Of a stretch of DNA of 64,000 nucleotides, positions 38,443-48,504 are shown in pieces. Every line of letters starts with the position of its first letter. Position 1 is the first letter of the stretch. The notes under the pieces were generated by a model. The model was not told where the DNA came from and made no database searches. It saw only the letters and a list, made by a program, of their open reading frames with translations. A program made the position numbers and the translations under genes. This DNA comes from RPQJ01 sp963754125 (GTDB lineage Bacteria > Pseudomonadota > Gammaproteobacteria > Steroidobacterales > Steroidobacteraceae), in the NCBI GenBank assembly GCA_963754125.1, contig CAVWEX010000007.1, forward strand, positions 1 to 64,000. Reading direction: 5' to 3'.

Positions 38443-40198
38443 ATGAGCGAAACCAGCGGTGGCGAAGTCCTGGCGCGCATGCTCCAGGCGGAAGGCGTCG
38501 AGAAGGTCTTCGGGATCATCGACGGCACGTACTTCGGCTTCTACTCGAACCTGCACAAGCTCGGCATCGAGATCGTCACCCCGCGGCACGAGACCTGCGC
38601 CGCGCACATGGCGGGCGCCTACGCGCGGCTGACCGGCAGGCTCGGCGTGTGCATGGCCTCGAACGGCCCGGGCGTGGCGAACCTGCTGCCCGGCCTCGCG
38701 GTGGAGAACGCCGAGGGCAACCGCGTGCTCGCCATCACGAGCTGCCGCCGGCCGCAGATCGTGTACCCGGACCGCGGCGGCACCTACCAGTCGTTCGACC
38801 AGGTGGGCGCCATCTCGCACCTCGCGAAGTGGAGCCACGCGGTCGTGTCGTTCGACCGCGTCGCCGAGCTCGGCCGCACGGCGCTGCGCTACTGCTGGGA
38901 CGGTCGCCCGGGCGTCGTGCACCTCGACGTGCCCGAGACGATCATGAACGGCAAGGTGAAGGCCGAGGTGTCGCCCTGGCAGCCGCACCAGTACCGGCGC
39001 GTGGACCGGATGGTCCCGGCACCCGAGCAGGTCGAGCGCGCCGCCGGGATGCTCGCGGCCGCGGAACTGCCGATGATCCACGCGGGCAGCGGCATCATCC
39101 ACGCCGATGCCTACGACGAGCTGCGGCGCGTCGCCGAGCTGCTGCACGCGCCGGTCACCACGAGCTGGGCCGGTCGCGGCGTGCTCCCCGAGACCTCCGA
39201 GCTCGCGATTCCCATGCCGTTCATCCCGATCAACAACGAGGTGCGCAACGACGCCGACCTCGTGCTCACCGTGGGCTCACGGCTCGGCGAGACCGACTGG
39301 TGGGGCAAGGCGCCGTACTGGCGCGCACCCGTCCGAGCAGCAGATGATCCAGGTGGACATCGACGCGCACATCCTCGGCGCGAACAAGCCGGCCGCGCTC
39401 ACCGTGCAGGCCGACGCGAAGCTCTTCCTCGCGGCGCTGGCGCAGCAGCTCGAGGGCCGGACGACGCAGATGAACCTGGACGCGCGGCGGCGCAAGGTCG
39501 CGAAGTACCGCGAGAAGATCGCCGCCGAGCGCGCCAAGCTCGACGAGAAGCTCGCGGACCTGTCGGTGCCGATGAATCCCGCCCACGTCGCGCACGTGTG
39601 CCAGCAGGTCTTCCCCGAGGGCACGGTGCTCGTGGCCGACGGCGGCAACGCCGCCGTGTGGACCATGATGTTCCACCAGGCACGCATACCGAACACGATC
39701 CTCTCGACCTTCAAGTTCGGGATGCTCGGTGCCGGCGTGGCGCAGGCGACCGGCGCCGCGGTCGCGCGGCCGGGCACGCCCATCTGCTGCATCATCGGCG
39801 ACGGCGCGATGGGCTTCCACCCGCAGGAAGTCGAGACCGCCGTGCGCAACGGCCTGCAGGTCGTGTTCCTCGTGCTCTGCGACAAGCAGTGGGGCATGGT
39901 GAAGATGAACCAGCAGTTCGCGCTCAAGCCCATCAAGACCTTGATCAAGAAATCGCTCGGCCCCGACGAGACCATCAAGGCGGACCTGGGCGAGATCCGC
40001 TTCGACGAGCTCGCGCGCGCCATGGGCGCTCACGGCGAGCGCGTCGCCGACCCGCGCGGGCTCAAGGGCGCCATCGAGCGCTCGCTCGCGAGCGGCGGCC
40101 CGGCGGTGATCCACGTGGACGTGGACCCGGTCAAGCACATGTGGGCGCCCGGCCTGATGCATTTCAAGGACATGCACCAGGAACCGAAGGGCAAATGA
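38443..40198 (+). CDS. Thiamine diphosphate-dependent decarboxylase/synthase-family enzyme (frame-broken)
   Basis: About 585-aa ThDP enzyme of the acetolactate synthase / oxalyl-CoA decarboxylase superfamily. The catalytic Glu is in PRHETCAAHMAGAYARL, NGPGVANL follows, and the C-terminal ThDP/Mg site is GDGAMGFHPQE ... LCDKQWGM. One extra C near 39328 (GCACCCGTCC) breaks the frame. Active-site residues that would fix acetolactate synthase, glyoxylate carboligase or decarboxylase are not evident to me. First gene of a four-gene operon with 4-nt overlaps at every junction. Confidence 0.82.
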
Positions 40199-41112
40199 CC
40201 GAGATCGACGCGGTCCGGCTGAACTTCAGCCCGGAATCGCTCGTCGCGCTCAACTTCATCCTCGCCTTCGTCATGTTCGGCGTCGCGCTGGACATGAAGC
40301 CGGCGGATTTCAAGGGCATCACGGCCGCACCGCGGGCGGTGCTGATCGGCATGGTCGCCCAGTTCCTGCTGCTGCCCGCCGCGGCCTGGGCGCTCACGAT
40401 GGTGCTCAGGCCACAACCGAGCATCGCGCTCGGCCTGATCCTGGTCGCCTGCTGCCCGGGCGGGAACATCTCGAATTTCCTCACCCACTTCGCACGCGGC
40501 AACACCGCGCTCTCGGTCACCATGACCGCGTTCTCGACGGTAGGCGCATTGTTCTTCACGCCGTTCAACACGGCGTTGTGGGGTTCGCTCAATCCCGCGA
40601 CGGCCGCGATCCTCCGCGAGATCGCCATCGACCCGGTCGAGATGGTCGGCGCCGTCGCGATCCTGCTGGTGGTGCCGGCGCTGTTCGGAATGACCGTGGC
40701 GCACCGCTACCCGGTCTTCGCGGCGCGGGCCCGCAAGCCGTTCCGGATCCTGTCGCTCGGCGTGTTTGCGCTGTTCGTGGCGCTGGCGCTGGGCGCCAAC
40801 TGGGATTACTTCCTGCAGTACACGCACCGGGTGGTGATTGCGGTGTTCCTGCTCAATGCGCTCGGCCTGGCGCTCGGCTATGCCGCGGCCGGCGCGGCGC
40901 GACTGTCGCAGGCCGACCGGCGCGCGGTGTCCATCGAGGTCGGCATCCAGAACTCGGGACTCGGGCTGATCCTGATCTTCAATTTCTTCGGCGGCCTGGG
41001 CGGCATGGCGATCACGGCCGCCTGGTGGGGCATCTGGCACCTCCTCGCGGGCCTGTCGCTCGCGAGCTGGTGGCGCCGGCGTCCGCCCGCCGCCGCGAGG
41101 GCCACCGCATGA
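40195..41112 (+). CDS. BASS-family (bile acid:Na+ symporter-like) transporter
   Basis: 305-aa inner-membrane protein with nine to ten hydrophobic helices. BASS features: FVMFGVALDMKPADF near the N-terminus, LILVACCPGGNISNFLTHFARGN (crossover helix), ALSVTMTAFST, and VGIQNSGLGLILI as the second crossover. Relatives carry bile acids, pyruvate, pantoate or other organic anions with Na+. ATG overlaps the ThDP enzyme stop (ATGA), so this may import the anionic substrate of the operon. Confidence 0.9.
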   Translation: MTEIDAVRLNFSPESLVALNFILAFVMFGVALDMKPADFKGITAAPRAVLIGMVAQFLLLPAAAWALTMVLRPQPSIALGLILVACCPGGNISNFLTHFARGNTALSVTMTAFSTVGALFFTPFNTALWGSLNPATAAILREIAIDPVEMVGAVAILLVVPALFGMTVAHRYPVFAARARKPFRILSLGVFALFVALALGANWDYFLQYTHRVVIAVFLLNALGLALGYAAAGAARLSQADRRAVSIEVGIQNSGLGLILIFNFFGGLGGMAITAAWWGIWHLLAGLSLASWWRRRPPAAARATA

Positions 41113-42083
41113 CTCACCGCGTGCTCGTCACCGGCGCGGCCGGTTACCTCGGCGGACGCCTCGTCGAATCGCTCGCGACGCGGGCCGGCGGCGACGGCGA
41201 CCCGGCCTGCATCGTCGCGAGCGACGTGCGGGAGGTCGCGGCGCAGCGGCGACTCCCGGGGGTCGAGTACGTCGTGCACGACGTGCGCGCTCCGGGCCTC
41301 GCCGACGTGCTCGAGCGACACGCGATCGACACCGTCGTGCACCTCGCCGCCATCGTCACGCCGGGTCCGGAATCGAACCGCGAGCTCGAGTATGCCGTGG
41401 ACGTGCTCGGCACCCGCAACGTGCTGGAGGCCAGCGTCGCGGCCGGCGTCCGACGCATCGTCGTCACCTCGAGCGGGGCGGCGTACGGCTACCACGCCGA
41501 CAACCCGGCCTGGCTCACCGAGGACGACCCGGTGCGCGGCAACGAGGAATTCGCCTACTCGCACCACAAGCGCCTGGTCGAGGAAATGCTCGGCGAGTAC
41601 CGGAGGACATACCCGCAGCTCGAGCAAGTGGTGTTCCGCGTCGGGACGATCCTGGGCGAGACGACGCGCAACCAGATCACGGCGCTGTTCGAGCGGCCGC
41701 GACTGCTTGCGATCCGCGGCGCGGCGAGCCCCTTCGTCTTCATCCACGACCGCGACGTCGTGGGCGCGATCGAGCACGCGATCTTCGGTGGGCCGGCCGG
41801 CATCTACAACGTGGCCGGCGACGGCGCGCTCGGCATCCGGGAGATCGCCGCGCGGCTCGGCAAGCGCTGCGTCACCCTTCCGCCGTCGCTGCTGCGGGCC
41901 GTGCTCGCCGTGCTGCACCCGCTCGGACTGTCGCAGTACGGACCGGAGCAGGTGAATTTCCTGCGTTACCGGCCGGTGCTCGACAACCGCCGCCTCAAGG
42001 AGGTGTTCGGCTACGTGCCGCGGCTCACCTCGGCGGAAGTCTTCGAGCTCTTCCGCAGGTCGCACGGCCTCGGACCGCCGTGA
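41109..42083 (+). CDS. NAD-dependent epimerase/dehydratase family protein
   Basis: 324-aa extended SDR: Rossmann motif TGAAGYLGGRLVESL, the acidic adenosine-binding DVR, VVHLAAIV, SSGAAYGYHA, and catalytic Y-x3-K YSHHKRLVEE. The C-terminal region (DRDVVGAIEHAI, GIYNVAGDGALG) is typical. Sugar-nucleotide epimerases, 3beta-hydroxysteroid dehydrogenase-like enzymes and sugar acid dehydrogenases share this fold. It overlaps both neighbours by 4 nt. Confidence 0.85.
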   Translation: MTHRVLVTGAAGYLGGRLVESLATRAGGDGDPACIVASDVREVAAQRRLPGVEYVVHDVRAPGLADVLERHAIDTVVHLAAIVTPGPESNRELEYAVDVLGTRNVLEASVAAGVRRIVVTSSGAAYGYHADNPAWLTEDDPVRGNEEFAYSHHKRLVEEMLGEYRRTYPQLEQVVFRVGTILGETTRNQITALFERPRLLAIRGAASPFVFIHDRDVVGAIEHAIFGGPAGIYNVAGDGALGIREIAARLGKRCVTLPPSLLRAVLAVLHPLGLSQYGPEQVNFLRYRPVLDNRRLKEVFGYVPRLTSAEVFELFRRSHGLGPP

Positions 42084-42901
42084 CCATGGCACGCCCGTCG
42101 TTCGAGGGCCGGGTGGTGCTGGTCACCGGAGCCGCCGGCGGCCTCGGCCGCGCGGTCGCACTCGGCTTCGCCGCCGCCGGCGCCCGCATCGTCGCGCTCG
42201 ACCGGGACGCGGCCGGCCTCGAGAGCCTGCGCACACGACTCGAGCAGGACGGCCGGGACTGCCTCGCGCTGCCCTGCGACGTGACCGACGCCGCGGCCTG
42301 CGAGCGCGCCGTCGCCGCTTGCATCGCGCGCTTCGGGGCGCTCGACGTGCTGGTGAACAACGCCGGCATGAGCCACCGCAGCGCCTTCGCGCACACCGAC
42401 CTCGCCGTGATCCGCCGGGTGATGGAGGTGAACTTCTTCGGTGCGGTGAACTGCACGAAGGCCGCGCTGCCGCAGCTCGTGGCGGCACGCGGGCTCATCG
42501 TCGCCGTCTCGAGCGTGGCGGGCTACACGCCGCTCATCGCCCGCACGGGCTACGCGGCCAGCAAGCACGCGATGCACGGCTTCTTCGAGAGCCTGCGCAC
42601 CGAGCTCGAACCCCAGGGCGTGGCCGTGATGATGGTCTGCCCGTCGTTCATCGCGACCCGCATCGACCGCAACGCGCTCGGCGGGGACGGCGGGCCGGTG
42701 CGCCACGCGCAGGTGACGGTGGGACGCCCGATCACGGCGGAGGCAGCCGCCGAGCGCATCGTCGCGGCCGCCGCACGCCGCCCGCGGATGCTGTTCATCG
42801 GCCGCACCGCGCGCCAGGCCTGGTGGTTGAGCCGGGTCGCGCCGGGTCTCTACGAACGCATCATGTCGCGGCGCCTGCGGGGCGAGATGCGCGAACCGTG
42901 A
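42080..42901 (+). CDS. Short-chain dehydrogenase/reductase
   Basis: Classical SDR (273 aa): TGAAGGLGRAVAL for cofactor, LVNNAGMSHRSAF, SSVAGYTPLIARTGYAASKHAM with Ser, Tyr and Lys of the catalytic site. The C-terminal tail (RRPRMLFIGRTARQAWWLSR) resembles membrane-associated lipid or retinol SDRs. GTG at 42080 overlaps the previous stop; ATG at 42086 is possible. Last gene of the operon. Confidence 0.88.
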   Translation: MTMARPSFEGRVVLVTGAAGGLGRAVALGFAAAGARIVALDRDAAGLESLRTRLEQDGRDCLALPCDVTDAAACERAVAACIARFGALDVLVNNAGMSHRSAFAHTDLAVIRRVMEVNFFGAVNCTKAALPQLVAARGLIVAVSSVAGYTPLIARTGYAASKHAMHGFFESLRTELEPQGVAVMMVCPSFIATRIDRNALGGDGGPVRHAQVTVGRPITAEAAAERIVAAAARRPRMLFIGRTARQAWWLSRVAPGLYERIMSRRLRGEMREP

Positions 42902-42983
42902 GGCCCGCGCGACCGTGCGCGACCGGCACGGCCCGCGGTATTCTTGGGCAGCCGAACAACAGCACTGCACCGGGGAGTCCACG

Positions 42984-43460
42984 ATGAAGATTCACGTCAA
43001 GCACCCGCTCAAGGCGGATGTCGCCTCGGCGCTCAAGCTCTGCACCGACCAGAAGCACCAGGAAACGGTGTACGACCGGCTCGGCGGCAGCGACGTGAAG
43101 ATCAAGCGCGAGGGCCGCTCACCGAACGTCCGGCTCCGGATCTCGCGCAAGGAAGAGGCGAACCCGCCCGCCGCCATCCGCAAGCTCGTGCCGGCCACCA
43201 CCGAGGTGAGCCACACCGAGGACTGGTCGGCCGACGGCGACGGCTATGCCGCCGACATCGCCATCGACATCAAGGGCGTGCCCGTGAAGATCGTCGGCAC
43301 CAAGACCCTGCAGCCCGAGAAAGGCGGCTGCAGCGTCGAGTGGAAGTTCGACGTGACGAGCGGCATCCCGCTGCTCGGCGGCATCATCGCCTCGTTCGCC
43401 GGCTCGGAGATCGAGAAGAAGCTCGAGGCGGAGTTCAAGGTCCTCAAGTCGCTCGCCTGA
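42984..43460 (+). CDS. DUF2505-like protein
   Basis: 158-aa soluble protein with a START-like alpha/beta pattern matching DUF2505: MKIHVKHPLKADVASALKLC, VRLRISRKEEANPPAAIRKL, EDWSADGDGYAADIAIDIKG and SGIPLLGGIIASFAGSEIEKKLEAEF. START-like domains bind hydrophobic ligands, consistent with the lipid genes that follow. ATG at 42984 with GGGGAGT upstream. Confidence 0.75.
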   Translation: MKIHVKHPLKADVASALKLCTDQKHQETVYDRLGGSDVKIKREGRSPNVRLRISRKEEANPPAAIRKLVPATTEVSHTEDWSADGDGYAADIAIDIKGVPVKIVGTKTLQPEKGGCSVEWKFDVTSGIPLLGGIIASFAGSEIEKKLEAEFKVLKSLA

Positions 43461-43541
43461 TCGCGCCCCCTGCGCGATTGCTGCGGCGCAGCTAGCCATT
43501 TGCGAGATGGCGCCCCGGCGGCAGCGGGGTAGGATCGTCGC

Positions 43542-45021
43542 ATGCCCCGTCTGTCCACCGTAGACCAGGCGTTCTTCCTGCTCGAGACCACCGAGCGGCC
43601 GATGAACATCGGCGCGCTGTTCGTGCTCGTCCCGCCCAAGGGTGGGCGCGGAGGCTTCGCCGACCGGCTCGTGCGCACGATGCTCAAGCGGCCGGTCGGC
43701 CCGCCCTTCAGCTACCGGCTGAAGCCGGGCCCGCTGCCGGGCCTGCTCGGGCTCGACGAGGATCCGCACATGGATCCGGCGCCGCAGGTGCATCGCCATC
43801 GCCTGCCGCCCGGCACCGACCTGCAGGCGCTCTTCGAGCGGCTGTGCCGGATCCACGTCGTGCCGCTGCGGCGCGACGCGCCGCTGTGGGAGATGCACGT
43901 GTTCACCGGCCTGCCGGGCGGTCGCGTCGCGCTGCACTTCAAGACGCACCACGGCCTGATCGACGGGATCGGCTTCATCAAGGCCCTCGACACCATGGTC
44001 GCGCCCTCGGCGCCGGCGTCGGCGCGCCGGCCACGGGCGATCTGGGAGGGACTGCGTCACGTGCCGCCACCCGCCGCCCCGGCGGTCCAGGGTCTGGAGG
44101 CATTGCTGCACTCCGCCAACGACCTGCGGCGCACGGCGAGCGACCTGCTGCGGCTCGTCTGGCACCAGGGACTGCGCGATCTCGGGCTCGGTCGCGGCCT
44201 CACGACGCCGTTCGTCACGACGCCGAACGTGCTCAAGGCGGAGCCGAGCCCGAACCGCGTGCTCGCGCATTGCGTGCTGTCGCTGCCGCAGGTGCGCGCG
44301 ATCGCGCGGGCGGGCAACGCCAAGGTCAACGACGTGCTGCTCACGCTGATCGACATGGCGATGCACCGCTACCTCGACGAGCGCGGCACGATTCCCGAAC
44401 GGCCGCTGGTCGCGGACATGCCCGTGGCGCTCGAGGACCACGGCGGGGCCGGCAACCGCATCACCATCCTGCAGGTGCCCATGGGCCGGCCGGGCGTCGG
44501 CACCGGCACAGCGGCTCGAGGACGTCATGCAGGAGACCTCGCAGGTCAAGCAGGAGATGCGCACGCTGGCCGGCAGCGCGCTCACGCTCTACTCGATCGT
44601 GCAGCACTCGCTCGCGAGCACCATCGAGTCGTTCGGCCTCAGCGAGCTGCCGATGCTCGCCAACGCCGTGATCTCGAACCCGGCCGGGTTCGAGCAGCGC
44701 ATGTACTTCAACGGCGCCGAGGTCGAGCTCGCGCTGCCGATCTCGGTCGTGGCTCACCACCAGGTGCTCAACATCACCATCACGACCTACGTGGACGAGC
44801 TGCACGTCACTTTCATCGCCCTCAGGGAGGCGATCCCGGACCTGCGTCGGCTGGCCGAATACACCGCCGCCGCGGTGACCGATCTCGAGGCCGACCTCGC
44901 CCGCGGATCGCGCCGCAAGACGAAACCGCAGGCGCGCAAGGCCCCCGCGCGACAGGCAAAGCCGAAGCGCGCCAGGAAGCCGACCGCCCGGCGTTCGCCG
45001 CGCCGCAGCCCCGTGCGCTAA
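43542..45021 (+). CDS. Wax ester synthase/diacylglycerol acyltransferase (WS/DGAT), copy 2 (frame-broken)
   Basis: Second WS/DGAT, about 490 aa. MPRLSTVDQAFFLLETTERP is the family N-terminus; the catalytic motif HHGLIDG is at residues 136-142; KVNDVLLTLIDMAMHRYL and PMLANAVISNPAG lie in the C-terminal domain. The very basic tail rich in Lys, Arg, Ala and Pro is unusual and may aid membrane or lipid-droplet binding. A break near 44505 splits it. It precedes a lectin-like/DUF3047 gene and an acyl-CoA synthetase, forming a lipid storage cluster. Confidence 0.88.
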
Positions 45022-45059
45022 CCTCCGACCGGCCATACCGGACGGAGGCGCGGCGACCC

Positions 45060-46249
45060 TTGGGGCAGGTTCGAGACATCGCACACCAGCTGGCCATCGC
45101 CGCGCGCCTCGCGGCGCGCGGACTGGGCCGTCGGCTGGCGCGGGTCGACGCCGAGCCGGCGACCGACGCCGGGTTCCGCGCGACGCTCGAGCCGTGGCTC
45201 GCGACGCTGCCGCCCGGGCTTGCCGCAGGCCACGCGCTCCACTGGCTGCCGGCGAACCGTCCGCCCTGGCACGACACCGGGATGGATCTCGAGCCCGGCG
45301 AGTCGGTCACGCTGCTGGCGGACGGCCGCGTGCACCTGTCGCGGGCACTCGACCTGTGGGTCGGGCCGGCCTTCCAGCTCTGGTGCCGGGTGGGCGAGCG
45401 CGGGCCCGGTGTTCCGCGGCACCCGGGCCACACACACGTTCGTGGCCCATGAGGGCGGGCGCCTATGGCTCGCGAGCTATTTCCCCGGCGAATGGGCGGA
45501 TCCGAGCGGCCGACTCGCCACGCCGGCCAGCGACTACGCGAAGGTCTCGGGCGGAATGTCGGTGCTGGTGCTGCGCTGGCCGCGCGGCACCGACGTGCCG
45601 GGACTGTTCCGCGGCTTCGCGCGCGACCTGCGCGTACCGGGCCTCGTGCGTGGCCGAGGCGGAGCGTTTCGACCAGCCGCAGCCCGTCCCCGAGCACTGG
45701 GAATACCTGTGGCAGCTCGGTCCGGGCGAGATCTTCCATCCGTCGTCCACCACGGACGGTCGGCCCGCGATCGGCTGCCACACCCATGGCGACGTCGGCA
45801 TCCTGCGGCGCGAGGCCCGCTGCCCGCTCGTGCCCGGCACGCGGCTCGGCTGGTCCTGGCGCGTGGACGAGCTGCCCATCGACCTCCCCGAGGACACCCT
45901 GCCCTCGCACGACTATCTCAGCATCGCGGTCGAGTTCGACGACGGGCAGGACATCACGTACTACTGGAGCGCGGCGCTGCCCGTCGGCGCCGTCTACCGC
46001 TGCCCGCTGCCGAACTGGAAGGACAAGGAGACGCACGTGGTCGTCCGCTCGGGCCGAGCGGGCCTCGGCGAGTGGCGGGACGAGGAGCGCGACCTGCACG
46101 CCGACTACCGCCGGATCATCGGCGGCCCGGCCCGCGAGGTCGTGCGCGTCTGGCTGATCGCCAACAGCCTCTTCCAGCGTGGCCACGGCCGCTGCGAGTA
46201 TGCGAGCATCCGGTTGACCACCCACGAAAGGACCCTCGAGGTCCTCTGA
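45060..46249 (+). CDS. PA-IL/LecA-like domain plus DUF3047 protein (frame-broken)
   Basis: About 395 aa. The first half has the pattern of PA-IL/LecA-type galactose-binding beta sandwiches: WHDTGMDLEPGESVTLLADG, VHLSRALDLWVGPAF, then TFVAHEGGRLWLASYFPGEW. The second half matches DUF3047: LGWSWRVDELP, LSIAVEFDDGQDITYYWS and RIIGGPAREVVRVWLIANS. Breaks near 45412 (GGGCCCGG) and 45655 (GGGCCTCG), each one extra C. TTG at 45060 is the best start (GGAGG upstream at longer spacing); no signal peptide is visible. Both domains lack a proven enzyme role; context implies a lipid or surface function. Confidence 0.62.
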
Positions 46250-46273
46250 CGACTGCCAGGCGGGAGAGACGAC

Positions 46274-47918
46274 ATGCTGGGACTCATGATGGAGCGGCCG
46301 CTCCTGATCACCGACATCATGCGGTTCGCGGACCGCAACTATCCGGACGTCGAGATCGTATCGGTGACGCTGGACACGCCGCGGCACCGTTGCACGTGGC
46401 GCGACGTGTTCCGCCGCACGCGCCAGCTCGCCAACGCACTGACGGCGGCGGGCGTGAAGCCCGGCGACCGGGTGGCCTCGCTGGCGTGGAACGACTACCG
46501 CCACCTCGAGCTCTACTACGCGGTGTCGTGCATCGGCGCGGTGATGCACACGATCAACCCGCGGCTGTTCCCGGAGCAGCTCGAGTACATCATCAACCAC
46601 GCGGCGGACCGGCTGCTGTTCATCGACCCGACGCTGCTGCCGCTGCTGCAGGTGCTCAAGGGAAAGATCCCCAGCGTCGAGCGCGTCGTGGTCATGACGA
46701 GCGACGAGGCGATGCCGGCCCCGGTCAAGGGCACGCTGCCCTCCTACGAGTCGTTCATCGCAGGCCACTCCACCGAGTTCGACTGGCCGACGTTCGACGA
46801 GCGCACCGCGAGCTCGCTGTGCTACACCTCGGGCACCACCGGCCACCCGAAGGGCGTGCTCTACAGCCACCGCTCGAACGTGCTGCATGCGTACGCGGGC
46901 TGCATGGGCGACGCCGTCGGCGTGAGCGCCCGCGACGTGATCCTCGCCGTCGTGCCGATGTTCCACGCCAATGCCTGGGGCCTGCCCTACAACGCGGGCA
47001 TGACGGGCACCAAGCTCGTGCTGCCGGGCCCCAAGATGGGCGACGCCGAGACGCTCGTGGACCTCATGAACACGGAGGGCGTCACGATGGCCGCCGGCGT
47101 GCCGACGGTGTGGACGTTGCTGCTCAGCTACATGGCCCAGACGGGGAAAAAGACCCCGACGCTCAAGAAGACGCTGGTCGGCGGCTCCGCCGTGCCGCTC
47201 AGCATGATCAGGACGTTCGAGGAACAGCACGGCGTCACGGTGCTGCAGGGCTGGGGCATGACGGAGACGAGCCCGCTCGGCACCGTCGGCACGCTGCGTC
47301 CGGAGATGGCGTCGCTGCCCGACGGAGGAGCGCTACGCGATGCACGCCAAGCAGGGTCACGGCATCTTCGGCATCGAGATGCGGATCGTGGACGACGACG
47401 GCCGGGAACTGCCCTGGGACGGCAAGTCGGCGGGCGAGCTGCAGGTGCGCGGCAACTGGGTCTGCAGCGCCTACTTCGGCCTGGACGACTCGCCGGCCCA
47501 CAGCAAGGACGGCTGGTTTGCCACGGGCGACGTCGCGGTGATCGGCCCCGACGGCTTCCTTCAGATCACCGACCGCGCCAAGGACGTGATCAAGTCCGGC
47601 GGCGAGTGGATCAGCTCGGTGGACCTCGAGAACTGCGCCTGCGGCCACCCCGAGGTGCTGATGGCGGCGGCCATCGGCGTGAAGCACCCGAAGTGGGAAG
47701 AGCGGCCGCTGCTGCTCGTGGTGCCGCGCCAGGGCTGCACGCCGACACGCGACTCGGTGCTCGCGCACATCGCCGAGCATTTTGCCAAGTGGCAACTGCC
47801 CGACGAGGTGATCCTGGTGGAGTCGCTGCCGATGACGGCGACCGGCAAGATCAGCAAGAAGGACCTGCGCGCGAAGTTCAAGGACACGCTGGTCGAGAAG
47901 GAGCAGGCCCAGGGCTGA
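46274..47918 (+). CDS. Long-chain fatty acid--CoA ligase family protein (frame-broken)
   Basis: ANL-superfamily adenylating enzyme activating fatty acids with ATP and CoA, about 547 aa. AMP motif TSGTTGHPKGVLYSHRS; A5-like GWGMTETSPLG; ATP motif DGWFATGDVAVIGPDG; ITDRAKDVIKSGGEWIS; C-terminal catalytic Lys in PMTATGKISKKDL. An extra G near 47328 (ACGGAGGAG) breaks the frame. It begins 25 bp after the DUF3047 gene and would supply acyl-CoA to the WS/DGAT. Confidence 0.92.
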
Positions 47919-47930
47919 CCCCGGGCCTGC
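47903..47930 (+). terminator. Stem-loop spanning the acyl-CoA ligase stop codon
   Basis: GCAGGCCC (47903-47910) pairs perfectly with GGGCCTGC (47923-47930) across the TGA at 47916-47918, between convergent genes. No U-run follows, so it may be a weak or factor-assisted terminator. Confidence 0.35.
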
Positions 47931-47951
47931 CGCGGTCTCGAGCGGGAGCGA

Positions 47952-48407
47952 TTACTCCCGTTCGACGTCGAAGTGCGTTCCCTTCAGCGTCGATTCGACG
48001 AGCTCGATCGAGAAGTCGGGGCCACCCTTTTTCTTCACGAGCACGTCCTCGCCGTCGTCGCCCTCGACGTGGAAGCGCTTCGGATCGAGCGCACCCTTGA
48101 ACGCATTCTTCACGTCGCTGGCCACGCCGTTCTCGGAGCGGCCGTCCTTGACGTTGACGGTCACCTCGATCGCGGCCTCGCCCTTCGGCGTGACGCGGAA
48201 GCGTGCGACGCCGTCGTTGTTGGCGCCTTCCTTCACCTCGATGCGCCACTTGTTCGAGTACTTGAGGTTGGCCGCGGCGGCCGGGGCCGCCTCGGGCTGG
48301 GCTAAGGGCACGGCCGCCGGCGCGGCCTCCTGGGCGAGCGCGCCGTGGGCCGAGAAAAGACCGGCCGTGGCGAGCAGCATCGGCCGGACGAGAATTCCAA
48401 ATTTCAT
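47952..48407 (-). CDS. Exported hypothetical protein
   Basis: About 151 aa. The signal peptide MKFGILVRPMLLATAGLFS ends at AHGALAQ; an Ala/Pro-rich linker precedes a beta-rich domain: NKWRIEVKEGANNDGVARFR, AAIEVTVNVKDG, NAFKGALDPKRFHVEGDDGE and FSIELVESTLKGTHFDV. Not a recognised family; the charged beta strands suggest a small periplasmic binding domain. Monocistronic and convergent with the acyl-CoA ligase gene. Confidence 0.6.
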   Translation of the reverse strand: MKFGILVRPMLLATAGLFSAHGALAQEAAPAAVPLAQPEAAPAAAANLKYSNKWRIEVKEGANNDGVARFRVTPKGEAAIEVTVNVKDGRSENGVASDVKNAFKGALDPKRFHVEGDDGEDVLVKKKGGPDFSIELVESTLKGTHFDVERE

Positions 48408-48504
48408 TACGGTCACTCCGTGGGCTGGTACGTGAGGGTAGGGTCGTCGTCGACGGCCGTCCAATCCTAGATGAGAGCGTACCGAGTCGCACCGTGCGGT
48501 CGAC

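Noticed and set aside
43460..43478. ATCGCGC / GCGCGAT stem over the DUF2505-like stop
   Set aside because: Only 7 bp and no T-run after it; the next gene is on the same strand, so I do not call a terminator.
44822..47230. 802-codon open frame on the minus strand
   Set aside because: It lies antisense to three genes with clear motifs (WS/DGAT, DUF3047, acyl-CoA ligase). Its protein is Arg/His/Gly-rich and low in hydrophobic order, as expected from GC-rich antisense frames.
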